From assembly GCA_964526565.1 (NCBI GenBank), contig CAZGMC010000119.1, forward strand, positions 1-10,305: a stretch of DNA of 10,305 nt. The letters run 5' to 3'. Origin of the DNA: CAZGMC01 sp964526565. GTDB taxonomy: Bacteria; Pseudomonadota; Alphaproteobacteria; DSM-16000; Inquilinaceae. The position numbers and the translations under genes are program-made. This document shows, in pieces, positions 1 to 6,543 of this stretch; within the stretch, counting starts at the first letter, position 1, and every line of letters starts with the position of its first letter. Under the pieces are notes generated by a model that ran no database searches, had not been told where the DNA came from, and saw only the letters and a list, made by a program, of their open reading frames with translations.

Positions 1-37
1 GGATCGGGGCGGATCGGGGCGGGGCGGGGCGGGGCGG
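1..37. repeat. G-rich short tandem repeat
   Basis: The window opens with two copies of the 10-mer GGATCGGGGC, followed by three further GGGGC units and a GGGCGGG tail. The plus strand therefore carries at least seven runs of three or more G within 40 bases, which fits the pattern needed for a G-quadruplex. It lies just beyond the stop codon of the minus-strand DUF1579 gene, so on that transcript it would be a C-rich tail. The array may continue outside the window, so its true length is unknown. Confidence 0.6.
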
Positions 38-43
38 GTTGGT

Positions 44-60
44 GTGACGGTGAGCGTCAC
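44..60. other. Small hairpin over the DUF1579 stop codon
   Basis: GTGACG (44-49) and CGTCAC (55-60) form a perfect 6-bp inverted repeat with a 5-base loop. The right arm contains the stop codon of the minus-strand gene that ends at 57. No T-run follows on the minus strand, so this is not a standard intrinsic terminator. It could be an mRNA 3'-end structure or coincidence. Confidence 0.35.
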
Positions 61-674
61 TCGCGCCCGTAGACGAGCTCCAACGTCTTGACCAGTCCGG
101 CGTCGGGGCCGGCACCGGGCGGCGGCTGATAGAACTCGTTGATCTCGCGGTCGGGGCCGTCCATGCGGCTTTCGATGCGCATCGGGATCAGGCCGCCGGC
201 CATCGGGTTGGGGACCTCGCCCTCGAACACCAGTGTCTCGCCGACGAAGTCGCCGTGGAACACGGCAACGCCCGTGCTCATGTTGTCCATCCAGGTGCTC
301 CAGTAGCGCCCGGTGACGTTGTCGTAGCCGGAATGGCCCAGGCCCTCGTACGGCTCGCCCTCGAACGTGCCGCTGAACCGTTCCTCCATCATGCGGCGGC
401 CGAGGATCATGGCGCGGTCGGCGCGGCCCTCGCTGACCTGCGGCTCCGCCGACGGGTCGAGCCAGACGCGCACCGTGACGCGCCACTGCCCGGCCAGCTC
501 GGCCATCGCCTCGTGCTGCGGCCCCGGCGTCATCGATTGCACCCAGGCCGCCTCCATGGCCGCCGCGTCGGCGGGCATGTCCGTCGATGTCGCGTCCTGG
601 GCCGGTGCCGGGACAGGACAGAGGCTCCAGGCCAGCAGAGCCAGGGCAGCAGAAAGGCCGGTCAGCGCGCGCAT
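57..674 (-). CDS. Secreted DUF1579 family protein
   Basis: A 205-residue protein. The start at 674 is chosen because GGAG lies about 8 bases upstream and the N-terminus then becomes a signal peptide: a hydrophobic stretch at residues 5-19, then PAPAQ with likely cleavage near residue 25. A longer in-frame ORF up to 899 would add 75 proline/arginine-rich residues and overlap the neighbouring gene, so it was rejected. The mature part matches DUF1579: a PGPQHE segment (residues 50-55), LAGQW (60-64), LGRRMMEERF (91-100), G-x-GHSGYDNVTGRYWSTWMD (111-130) and a C-terminal beta-rich part with GDFVGETLVFEGE. DUF1579 proteins are small, probably calycin-like beta barrels without an established reaction; export to the periplasm is inferred from the signal peptide. 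It follows the HEPN gene on the same strand after 112 bases, so it may be transcribed separately. I am sure of the family, not of any function. Confidence 0.88.
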   Translation of the reverse strand: MRALTGLSAALALLAWSLCPVPAPAQDATSTDMPADAAAMEAAWVQSMTPGPQHEAMAELAGQWRVTVRVWLDPSAEPQVSEGRADRAMILGRRMMEERFSGTFEGEPYEGLGHSGYDNVTGRYWSTWMDNMSTGVAVFHGDFVGETLVFEGEVPNPMAGGLIPMRIESRMDGPDREINEFYQPPPGAGPDAGLVKTLELVYGRE

Positions 675-786
675 GTCACCCACTCCGTTGGAAACACTGC
701 GCGGACGATACACGATTCGCGGGCGCGGCAAGGAGATGTTGATGATCCTCCAGCCGGCGGGCGCCGCCGCGCCACGATGGCCGGGA
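675..786. other. Short intergenic gap, DUF1579 leader
   Basis: These 112 bases separate the HEPN stop codon from the DUF1579 start codon on the minus strand. The only clear signal is the GGAG ribosome binding site just ahead of the start at 674. A TTGCCG...TATCGT pair is visible on the minus strand, but its 15-base spacing is too short for a convincing sigma70 promoter. No terminator was found. Confidence 0.4.
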
Positions 787-1191
787 TCAGGGGGAACCGT
801 TCCTGCCGGCACGGGCGCGCAGCACGTCGAAGGCGGCGCGCAGAGCGGGATAGTGGGCGCGGATGTTGCCGTAGATGCGCCGTGCCGTCGCCTCGTCATA
901 AATATGCGAAGTCTCGTTGCGGTCCTTGAGCATCTGCAGCCATAGAGCCTCGTCGTCGAGCCAGCCGGCCTGGTAGGCCTGCTTCAGGGCCTCGCGCGGG
1001 GTCGCGGCGCGGATGCCTTCGGCCTCGAGCTGACGCTTCAGCGTCTTCCAGGTGAGTTCCAGGGTGAACTCGAACCGCTGGATCGTGCCGTCGATGACCA
1101 GCGGGCTCGCCTCCGGCTCGGCCAGGGCTTCGCCCAGGCGATCCAGCGCCCGGCCCAGATTGGCCAGGGACTGGTCAATCCGTGCGTTCAT
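787..1191 (-). CDS. HEPN-type nucleotidyltransferase partner (HI0074 family)
   Basis: A 134-residue, mostly alpha-helical protein of the NTase-substrate-binding family (HI0074/TIGR01987 type). Family signatures are IQRFEFTLELTWKTLKRQLE (residues 37-56) and the segment around residues 87-101, including LKDRNETSHIYDE. That segment contains R91-x4-H96-x-Y98, which is the RX4HXY motif of HEPN ribonuclease toxins. In the Shewanella HepT/MntA system the Tyr of this motif is AMPylated by the partner nucleotidyltransferase. The gene starts inside the upstream nucleotidyltransferase gene (17-base overlap, 1175-1191), and no good ribosome binding site is visible, so translation is probably coupled. Likely role: toxin half of a type VII toxin-antitoxin pair. 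The HI0074 branch itself is less well studied than HepT, so the RNase activity is inference. Confidence 0.9.
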   Translation of the reverse strand: MNARIDQSLANLGRALDRLGEALAEPEASPLVIDGTIQRFEFTLELTWKTLKRQLEAEGIRAATPREALKQAYQAGWLDDEALWLQMLKDRNETSHIYDEATARRIYGNIRAHYPALRAAFDVLRARAGRNGSP

Positions 1192-1495
1192 GGATCAGGC
1201 GGCCTTCAGCCAGGACACGGTCACGCAGGTCCGGGGCTGCATCCTCCAGACGGACCAGGTCGATCGGCAGCAGGGTCTCGGCCTGTTCCTCGACCGCCTC
1301 GGCGATGCGCGCCCACTGCCCTGCATCGGCGCGGGGGCAGGATACGGCCAGGTCGATGTCGGCGCGCGGGGCATGGTCGCGGCGGGCGCGCGAGCCGAAC
1401 AGGTAGACGCGCTCGACTTCCGGGAAGCGGGCCAGCACCGCGACGACGCGCGCTTCCGGGCCGGTTCCGGCTGCGGCAGCGGCGGAGTCCGTCAT
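1175..1495 (-). CDS. Minimal nucleotidyltransferase (MNT, MntA/HI0073-like)
   Basis: A 106-residue minimal DNA polymerase beta-type nucleotidyltransferase domain. The sequence shows GSRARRDHAPRADID (residues 34-48), an exact GSX10DXD signature: G34-S35 hold the triphosphate, and D46 and D48 bind the metal. The third acidic position is probably D79 in LLPIDLVRL. All three acidic residues are present, so the enzyme looks active. In MntA/HepT pairs this protein neutralises the HEPN toxin by transferring AMP to its Tyr. Its ATG at 1495 overlaps the TGA of the upstream hydrolase (ATGA, 1492-1495), and its own 3' end overlaps the HEPN gene. Gene order is nucleotidyltransferase first, HEPN second, as in HI0073-HI0074. 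It acts in the cytoplasm. Confidence 0.92.
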   Translation of the reverse strand: MTDSAAAAAGTGPEARVVAVLARFPEVERVYLFGSRARRDHAPRADIDLAVSCPRADAGQWARIAEAVEEQAETLLPIDLVRLEDAAPDLRDRVLAEGRLIHERTD

Positions 1496-2316
1496 GGCGA
1501 TGCGGCCGACAGCGCGGCGGCCACGTCGAGCAGGGCGTCGGCGACGGTGCCGGGCCGTTCCAGCGGCAGCATGTGGCCGGCATCGGGCACGTCGCGGCGG
1601 CGCCCGGCCGGCAGGCGGTCCGCTGCTTCGTCCAGCGCCTCAGGATCGAGGAACAGGCGGTCCTGCAGGCCGGTCAGCAGCAGCACCGGCAGGCTCAGCT
1701 CGTCCCACGGCAGGTCCCAGTCGGTGGTGCCGGCGGCGGCGAGCAGCAGGTACTGGCCGCTGTCGTGGTCGTACGGCATGTAGGGCCGGTGCCGGAGGAA
1801 GCGGTGGCGATGGGCGGCCAGCCAGTCCTCACCGAACATCAGTGGCGTGAACAGGTCTCCGAACAGGTCGAGCCCGCCGACCTCGACGCAGCGGGCCAGG
1901 GCCTCGTCCAGCCAGCGCCGGCGCGGCCCCGGCCGGCGCACGGCATTGATCAGCGCCAGTGCCTCGGCAGCGGCGCCGTCCAGCCAGGCCCGCGCCGCAT
2001 GGATCCCGCCATGGGCCAGGCCGACCAGCACCGGCCGCGCCGGCGCCACCGACGTCAGCAGACGCACCGCGTCGGCGGCGATCAGGCCGGCCGACAGGTC
2101 GGTGCCGGCGGCGAAGCGGCTGTGCGGCTGGCCGCGGTAGTTCCACACCAGCGTGCCGTGGCCGGCGCGGCGCAGGGCGCCGGCGATCTCGCCATCCCAC
2201 ATGCGGCTGTCGCCGATCAGCGCGTTGAAGAACACGAAGGTCAGGCCGCCGTCCGCCTGCGGCGGCATGTGCTCATGGTACAGCACCTCGCCCGGCCCCA
2301 GCGTCAGTTCGGCCAT
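1492..2316 (-). CDS. Alpha/beta-hydrolase-fold protein lacking the nucleophile Ser
   Basis: A 274-residue alpha/beta-hydrolase-fold protein. The start at 2316 follows a GAGGCGG stretch and gives a normal N-terminus, MAELTLGPGE; the longer in-frame ORF reaching 2712 would run through the divergent gene's promoter and start. Fold landmarks are the oxyanion-region strand FVFFNALIGDSRMW (residues 27-40), WNYRGQ (58-63), the nucleophile elbow VLVGLAHGG (96-104), an acidic residue at D219 in LLLTGLQDR, and the catalytic-type His at H248 in PDAGHMLP. The elbow should read G-x-S-x-G, but the codon at 2014-2016 is GCC, so residue 101 is Ala. The Asp and His are kept. Either the enzyme is not a serine hydrolase or it has lost activity. 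It is first in an overlapping run with the nucleotidyltransferase and HEPN genes. No substrate can be named. Confidence 0.85.
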   Translation of the reverse strand: MAELTLGPGEVLYHEHMPPQADGGLTFVFFNALIGDSRMWDGEIAGALRRAGHGTLVWNYRGQPHSRFAAGTDLSAGLIAADAVRLLTSVAPARPVLVGLAHGGIHAARAWLDGAAAEALALINAVRRPGPRRRWLDEALARCVEVGGLDLFGDLFTPLMFGEDWLAAHRHRFLRHRPYMPYDHDSGQYLLLAAAGTTDWDLPWDELSLPVLLLTGLQDRLFLDPEALDEAADRLPAGRRRDVPDAGHMLPLERPGTVADALLDVAAALSAASP

Positions 2317-2509
2317 GGTTCCGCCTCGATGTCCAGTGTCCCCACCGTCGTCATGCTCTTTACCATCTTGCGCGTACCGCGGCGAGAGCGCGCATGGCGC
2401 GCCGCTGGGCACGACGCGGCGGCTTAAGGGTTCATTGTGGCGGGCGGCGGACCGGCTGTGCCATAAACCGCCCGGATACGGCAATGCGGCGGTACCAGGA
2501 GGCCAGACC
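2317..2509. promoter_or_regulatory. Divergent promoter region, hydrolase / dienelactone hydrolase
   Basis: These 193 bases separate two divergent start codons, so both promoters should lie here or just inside. I see no confident -35/-10 pair; CATAAA near 2462 is the best -10-like string for the plus-strand gene. A perfect 6-bp inverted repeat with 3-base spacer, GCGCGC-ATG-GCGCGC (2388-2402), lies mid-region. In such GC-rich DNA it may be chance, but its position would suit an operator. Confidence 0.4.
2497..2502 (+). promoter_or_regulatory. Ribosome binding site AGGAGG
   Basis: A full AGGAGG lies 7 bases ahead of the ATG at 2510. This fixes the dienelactone-hydrolase start, although the reading frame stays open back to 2153. 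Confidence 0.85.
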
Positions 2510-3184
2510 ATGACCAGCACCAGCACGCTCACCCTGACCGCAAGCGACGGGCACCGCCTCGGTGCCTTCATGGCAGAGCCCGACGGCGTCCCGAAGGGGC
2601 ATCTGGTGGTGATCCAGGAGGTGTTCGGCGTCAACAACCACCTCCGCAGCGTCTGCGAGCAGTTCGCCGGCCTCGGCTTTGCCGCCATTGCGCCAGCCCT
2701 GTTCGACCGCATCGAGACCGGCGTCGAACTCGGCTACGACGACGACGACCTGGCCCGCGGCCGCGAGCTGCGCACCAGCCTGGACTGGGACGTGCCGGTG
2801 CGCGACGTGGCGGCGGCGATCGAGCACCTCGCGGCGCACGGGCCGGTCGGCACGATCGGCTATTGCTGGGGCGGTTCGGTCTCGTGGCTGGCGGCGACGA
2901 GGCTCCGCCCAGCCTGCGTGGTGTGCTACTACGGTGGCCAGATCGTCCAGTTCAAGGACGAGCAGCCGACCTGCCCGGTGCTGATGCATTTCGGGGAGAA
3001 CGACCACATCATCACGCCGGACGACGTCGCGGCAATCCGCAACGCGCAGCCCAACGTTCAGATGTACGTCTACCCCGGCGTCGGCCACGGCTTCAACTGC
3101 ACCGAGCGGCCGGACTTCGACCCGGACAGCGCCAGGCTGGCCCTGGACCGGACGCTGGCATTCTTTGAAAAGCACCTGGTCTGA
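2510..3184 (+). CDS. Dienelactone hydrolase family protein
   Basis: A 224-residue protein, the usual size for the dienelactone hydrolase (DLH) family. The Cys-Asp-His triad is complete: C119 in the elbow GYCWGG (117-122), D165 in FGENDHII, and H193 in GVGHGFN. The family's conserved Glu is present as E37 in VIQEVFGVN; in characterised DLH it helps control the cysteine. In chlorocatechol degradation this family opens dienelactone to maleylacetate. Many members outside such operons have other or unknown lactone or ester substrates, and no ring-cleavage genes lie nearby, so a specific pathway cannot be assigned. There is no signal peptide, so the protein should be cytoplasmic. A ribbon-helix-helix gene follows after 38 bases and may be co-transcribed. 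Confidence 0.93.
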   Translation: MTSTSTLTLTASDGHRLGAFMAEPDGVPKGHLVVIQEVFGVNNHLRSVCEQFAGLGFAAIAPALFDRIETGVELGYDDDDLARGRELRTSLDWDVPVRDVAAAIEHLAAHGPVGTIGYCWGGSVSWLAATRLRPACVVCYYGGQIVQFKDEQPTCPVLMHFGENDHIITPDDVAAIRNAQPNVQMYVYPGVGHGFNCTERPDFDPDSARLALDRTLAFFEKHLV

Positions 3185-3222
3185 CCAGCACAGCCGGAGC
3201 GTCCGGATCGCGGGGCCCGCCG

Positions 3223-3546
3223 GTGATCGACGGGCGGATCGAGAAGCGCTCCGTCCGCATCGCCGGGCACCGCACCAGCGTGTCGCTGGAGCCGGCGTTC
3301 TGGGCGGCGCTGAAGGCGGTGGCAGAGCGCCGCGGGATGTCGGTCAACCGTTTGATCGAGGCCATCGACCGCGACCGCGCCACGGCGCCGCATCCCGGCA
3401 ATCTGTCCAGCGCCATCCGCGTGTTCGTGCTGGCCCAGGTGCAGGAGGCGGCGCCACCTGCGGCCGCGGCCGCGTCAGGACCCGCAGCCGGACCCGAGGC
3501 AGAAGCCGGCGGCGGCGCGGCGCCCCCTCAGGGTCCCATCAGGTAG
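3223..3546 (+). CDS. Small ribbon-helix-helix protein (RHH_4 type)
   Basis: A 107-residue protein starting at GTG (3223); no in-frame ATG lies between it and the preceding gene. Residues 7-50 look like a ribbon-helix-helix fold: EKRSVRIAGHRTSVSLE (strand, 7-23), then two helices FWAALKAVAERRG and VNRLIEAIDRDR. NLSSAIRVFVLAQV (60-73) is the usual conserved tail of the RHH_4 group. Residues 76-107 are Ala/Pro/Gly-rich, low complexity and probably disordered. RHH proteins bind DNA as dimers through the N-terminal strand, so a regulator is likely, but its target is unknown. The stop codon lies inside the 3' end of the convergent dctM gene (overlap 3528-3546). The ribosome binding site is weak, so the exact start is uncertain. 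Confidence 0.82.
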   Translation: MIDGRIEKRSVRIAGHRTSVSLEPAFWAALKAVAERRGMSVNRLIEAIDRDRATAPHPGNLSSAIRVFVLAQVQEAAPPAAAAASGPAAGPEAEAGGGAAPPQGPIR

Positions 3547-4838
3547 GTCGGCAGCCAGGTGGCCATGCCCGGAAAGATGCACAGCAGGATGATGCCCAGC
3601 ACCATGCACAGCATGAACGGCAGGGCGCCGGCCAGGATCGTCTGCAGCCGCACCTCGGGCGCGATGGCGTTGATGACGTAGAGGTTCAGCCCCACCGGCG
3701 GCGTGATCAGGCCGATCTCCATGTTGATGGTCATGATCACGGCGAACCAGATCGGGTCGAACCCGGCGCCGACGATGATCGGCAGCAGGATCGGCGCCGT
3801 CATCACGATCACCGCCGCCGGCGGAATGAAGAACCCGGCGACCAGCAGGAACAGGTTGATGCAGGCCATCAGCACCCACGGGCCGGTCTCCAGGCCGACG
3901 ATCCACTGCGCCAGCGACTGGGTGACGTAGAGCCGCGACAGCATGAAGCCGAACAGTTCCGCCGTGGCGATGATCAGCAGCACCATCACCGCCTCGCGCG
4001 TGCCGGTGCGCAGCACGCCCCACAGGTCCTGCGGCCGCCACATGCGGTACAGCACGGCGGCCAACACCAGGCAGAGCAGGGCGCCGACGGCCGCCGCCTC
4101 CGACGGGGTCGCCACACCGCCGTACAGCACGTACAGGACGCCGACGACCACCGCCAGGAACGGCAGCACCTTGGGCAGCACGGCGAAGCGGTCGTGCCAG
4201 GTGAAGCGGGGCAGGGCCGCAATTGCCGGGCTGCGCTGCCGGCGCGCCGCGATCACCGACCAGACCATGAACAGACCGACCAGCATCAGCCCCGGCACGA
4301 CACCGGCCAGGAACAGCCGGCCGATCGACGTCTCGGTGGCGATGCCGTACAGGATCAGCGTGATGCTGGGCGGGATCAGGATGCCCAGCGTGCCGCCGGC
4401 GGCAATCGCGCCCGTCGCCAGGCTGTCGGAATAGCCGCGCCGGCGCATTTCGGGGATGCCCATCTTGCCGATCGCCGCGCAGGTCGCCGGCGACGATCCG
4501 CTCAGTGCGGAGAACACCGCGCAGGCCCCCAGGTTGGACACCACCAGGCCGCCGGGCACGCGGCCGATCCAGCGGTCGGCGGCCTCGTAGAGGTCGCTGC
4601 CGGCCCGCGAGGCGGCGATCGCCGCACCCATCAGGATGAACATCGGGATCGCCAGAAGGGCGAAATTGTCAAGGTAGCCGAACAGGCTCTCCGCCACCAT
4701 CACCAGGCTGCCGCTGCCGGCGAAGATGACCAGGAACGTCAAAGCCACGCCGCCCAGCACGAACGCCACCGGCATGCCCAGCAGCAGCAGCGCGACGGTG
4801 ACGGCGACGATCAGCAGGCCGAGGATTTCGGGGCTCAT
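3528..4838 (-). CDS. dctM: TRAP transporter large permease (DctM)
   Basis: A 436-residue integral membrane protein, the normal length for the TRAP large subunit, with about 12 hydrophobic segments. Family landmarks are GMPVAFVLGGVAL near the N-terminus (21-33), LLAIPMFILMGAAIAAS (60-76), SALSGSSPATCAAIGKMGIPEM (around 109-130), GAIAAGGTLGILIPPSITLILYG (around 142-164), VATPSEAAAVGA and the C-terminal MTINMEIGLITPPVGLNLYV. DctM is the ion-driven translocation unit of the tripartite transporter and sits in the inner membrane with DctQ. The start at 4838 overlaps the dctQ stop (ATGA, 4835-4838), so translation is coupled. The 3' end overlaps the convergent RHH gene by 19 bases. The family is certain; the substrate is probably an organic acid, as is usual for TRAP systems, but is unknown. 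Confidence 0.96.
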   Translation of the reverse strand: MSPEILGLLIVAVTVALLLLGMPVAFVLGGVALTFLVIFAGSGSLVMVAESLFGYLDNFALLAIPMFILMGAAIAASRAGSDLYEAADRWIGRVPGGLVVSNLGACAVFSALSGSSPATCAAIGKMGIPEMRRRGYSDSLATGAIAAGGTLGILIPPSITLILYGIATETSIGRLFLAGVVPGLMLVGLFMVWSVIAARRQRSPAIAALPRFTWHDRFAVLPKVLPFLAVVVGVLYVLYGGVATPSEAAAVGALLCLVLAAVLYRMWRPQDLWGVLRTGTREAVMVLLIIATAELFGFMLSRLYVTQSLAQWIVGLETGPWVLMACINLFLLVAGFFIPPAAVIVMTAPILLPIIVGAGFDPIWFAVIMTINMEIGLITPPVGLNLYVINAIAPEVRLQTILAGALPFMLCMVLGIILLCIFPGMATWLPTYLMGP

Positions 4839-5356
4839 GTCACGGCCTCCCGGTCCGTCAGGCCGAACGGGCGGCGCTCGCCGCTGACCAGGCCGACGAT
4901 GTCGGCGATCAACTGCAGGCACATCAACACGGTGCCGGCCGGCATGGCCAGATAGGGCTGCCACAGCGGCACCGCCCACAGTGTCTCGGACCGCCAGCCG
5001 CCGCGCCACGCGTCCAGCCACAAGGCGATGCTGAGCCAGGCCAGCACGCCGCACACCGCCAGGCACAGGACGGCCGACAGCAGCGCCATGGCCAGCCGCA
5101 GCCGCGGCCCGGCCAGCCGCGGCAGCAGGTCGACATGGACGTGGCCGTAGGTCAGCAGGCCGTAGGGGCTGCCGAGGAAGATCGCGCCGATGATCATGTA
5201 GCTGGCGAACTCGGTCTGCCAGATGGTCGGGTGACCGAACAGGTAGCGGGTCAGGACCATGTGGCAGACCACGGCAACGGCGGCCATCACCATGCCGGCC
5301 GCGGCGATGCCGCTCAGGGTGGACAGTGTCGTCGTCACGCGCAGGAACAGGCCCAT
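4835..5356 (-). CDS. dctQ: TRAP transporter small permease (DctQ)
   Basis: A 173-residue protein with four hydrophobic segments. Family motifs are TRYLFGHPTIWQTEFASY (36-53), IFLGSPYGLLTYGHVHVDLL (59-78) and AWRGGWRSET (116-125). DctQ forms the membrane pair with DctM and is needed for transport. I chose the start at 5356 because GGAG lies about 8 bases before it and the protein begins MGLFLRV, directly before the first membrane helix. An alternative ATG at 5434 would overlap the dctP stop (ATGA, 5431-5434) and add 26 Pro/Ala/Gly-rich residues; those bases instead form a strong stem-loop. The short form is preferred, but the ATGA overlap means the long form cannot be excluded. Confidence 0.93.
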   Translation of the reverse strand: MGLFLRVTTTLSTLSGIAAAGMVMAAVAVVCHMVLTRYLFGHPTIWQTEFASYMIIGAIFLGSPYGLLTYGHVHVDLLPRLAGPRLRLAMALLSAVLCLAVCGVLAWLSIALWLDAWRGGWRSETLWAVPLWQPYLAMPAGTVLMCLQLIADIVGLVSGERRPFGLTDREAVT

Positions 5357-5377
5357 GGGCGGTACTCCGACTGGGGC

Positions 5378-5400
5378 GCCCGCCGGCCGCGCCGGCGGGC
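5378..5400 (-). other. Stem-loop between dctP and dctQ
   Basis: GCCCGCCGG (5378-5386) and CCGGCGGGC (5392-5400) are a perfect 9-bp, all-G/C inverted repeat with a 5-base loop. On the minus-strand transcript it lies 30 bases after the dctP stop and about 20 bases before the preferred dctQ start. No T-run follows, so it is not a full terminator. Similar hairpins in other transporter operons protect the 3' end of the binding-protein message, so that the soluble component is made in excess over the membrane parts; that role here is inference. Confidence 0.7.
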
Positions 5401-5430
5401 ATCCGGGGGAGAGGCGGGACTGTGCGACGG

Positions 5431-6441
5431 TCATTCGACGGACAGGGCCAGATCGAGCAGGGCCTGGCCGTCCTCCACGCGCTCGGCGAAGGAGCGGTAC
5501 GCCGTCTCGGCGGCGACCACGCGCCAGGCCTCGGCCTGCTCCTCGGTCATGAACACGACCTCGACGCCGTTGTCGCGGAAGACCTGGATCATCTGCTCGT
5601 CGGCGGCCCTGGCGGCCTCATGCGCGTATTCTTCGGCCAGGGCGCCGGCGCGGCGCAGGACCTCGCGCTGCTCGTCGGTCAGCGTGTCCCACGTCGCCCG
5701 CGACATCAGGATCGGCTGGTACATGAACCACAGGGCGTTGTCCCCCGGCGGCGTCACGCAGTCGAGCTGCTCGTAGAGCCGGTAGGAGACGAAGCTCTGC
5801 GAACTCGTGTTGATGGTATCAAGCACGCCCGTCTGCAGCGCCGTATAGATTTCCGAACTTGGCATCGAGCTGATCGAGGCGCCGGCCCCGGCCAGCATCT
5901 GCTCGAACGCCGATCCCGCGGCTCGGGCCACCTGGCCCTGGACGTCCGCGGGCTCCAGGATGCAGCCGTGGCGCGAGGCGAAGCCGCCGGCCAGCCACGC
6001 ATGGGCGATCACGACGACCCCGGCCTCATGCATGATCTCCTCAAGCCGGTCCATGAACGCGGACTCGTTCAGCCGCCGGGCGTGGTCGTGGTTGCGCACG
6101 AGGCCGGGCATCAGCGTCGCGTGGAACTGCGCATGGCGGCCGCCGGCGTAGTCCGGCGGGAACACGCTCATGTCGAGCTGGCCCGAGATCATTGCGCTCC
6201 ACTGCTCGCGGGCCCGGAACAGCGACTGGGCGGGAAAGATGCGAATGGTCAGGCCGACATCGGCGGCCTCCACCTCGCGGGCCACGAGCCGGACCATCTC
6301 GTCGCGCAGGTCGCCGACGCCGCCGGGGAACTGGTGCGAGACGGACAGTACCCGGTCCGCCCGCGCGGGCCCCAGCGTGGTGCAGACGATGAGCCCGACC
6401 GTTGCGGTTACGCCAATCCAAGTCCGGGGGATTTTAAACAT
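5431..6441 (-). CDS. dctP: TRAP transporter substrate-binding protein (DctP)
   Basis: A 336-residue periplasmic solute receptor of the normal length. The N-terminus has a signal peptide: MFKIPR, hydrophobic core at residues 8-24, likely cleavage after PARA at residue 28. Then come the DctP landmarks: LSVSHQFP (32-39), an IRIFPAQSLF strand (66-75), and the ligand-binding segment QGQVARAAGSAFEQMLAGAGA with R173, the position of the arginine that binds the substrate carboxylate in characterised family members. SEIYTALQTGVLDTINTS follows at 196-213. The protein captures the ligand in the periplasm and hands it to DctQM. The start at 6441 has only a weak GGAAT before it. It is first in the operon, behind the promoter at 6515-6543. 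The conserved Arg supports an organic acid ligand, but which one cannot be read from sequence. Confidence 0.95.
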   Translation of the reverse strand: MFKIPRTWIGVTATVGLIVCTTLGPARADRVLSVSHQFPGGVGDLRDEMVRLVAREVEAADVGLTIRIFPAQSLFRAREQWSAMISGQLDMSVFPPDYAGGRHAQFHATLMPGLVRNHDHARRLNESAFMDRLEEIMHEAGVVVIAHAWLAGGFASRHGCILEPADVQGQVARAAGSAFEQMLAGAGASISSMPSSEIYTALQTGVLDTINTSSQSFVSYRLYEQLDCVTPPGDNALWFMYQPILMSRATWDTLTDEQREVLRRAGALAEEYAHEAARAADEQMIQVFRDNGVEVVFMTEEQAEAWRVVAAETAYRSFAERVEDGQALLDLALSVE

Positions 6442-6514
6442 ATTCCGAGTATCCCTGCTGCATTGTGGTCTTGTTGACCCGCATATAGACAGGGCGTCGG
6501 TAAAAGCGGTTTTA

Positions 6515-6543
6515 ATTTTATAATATAGTTAATGATTCACCAA
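6515..6543 (-). promoter_or_regulatory. Sigma70-like promoter of the TRAP operon
   Basis: On the minus strand TTGGTG (6543-6538) is followed, after exactly 17 bases, by TAAAAT (6520-6515). The -10 matches TATAAT in five of six positions; the -35 matches TTGACA in three, including the TTG. The spacer and flank are A+T-rich against a GC-rich background. Transcription would begin near 6508, leaving a leader of about 65 bases before dctP. Confidence 0.6.

Noticed and set aside
787..1495. Calling the pair a canonical HepT/MntA system by name
   Set aside because: The motifs fit, but the HEPN protein belongs to the HI0074-type family rather than the HepT family proper, so gene symbols were withheld.
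2510..3184. Assigning the DLH gene to chlorocatechol degradation
   Set aside because: The triad is intact but no ring-cleaving dioxygenase, cycloisomerase or maleylacetate reductase lies nearby; only the family can be stated.
3165..4955. Long plus-strand ORF (596 codons) opposite dctM
   Set aside because: It is antisense to a certain TRAP permease gene, its product is a low-complexity Gln/Arg/His/Asp mix, and it overlaps the RHH gene in another frame. Such shadows are common in high-GC DNA.
5357..5434. DctQ start at 5434 giving a 199-residue protein
   Set aside because: The extra residues are Pro/Ala/Gly-rich with no family match, they coincide with a hairpin, and a better ribosome binding site lies before 5356. 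Kept as an alternative because of the ATGA overlap.
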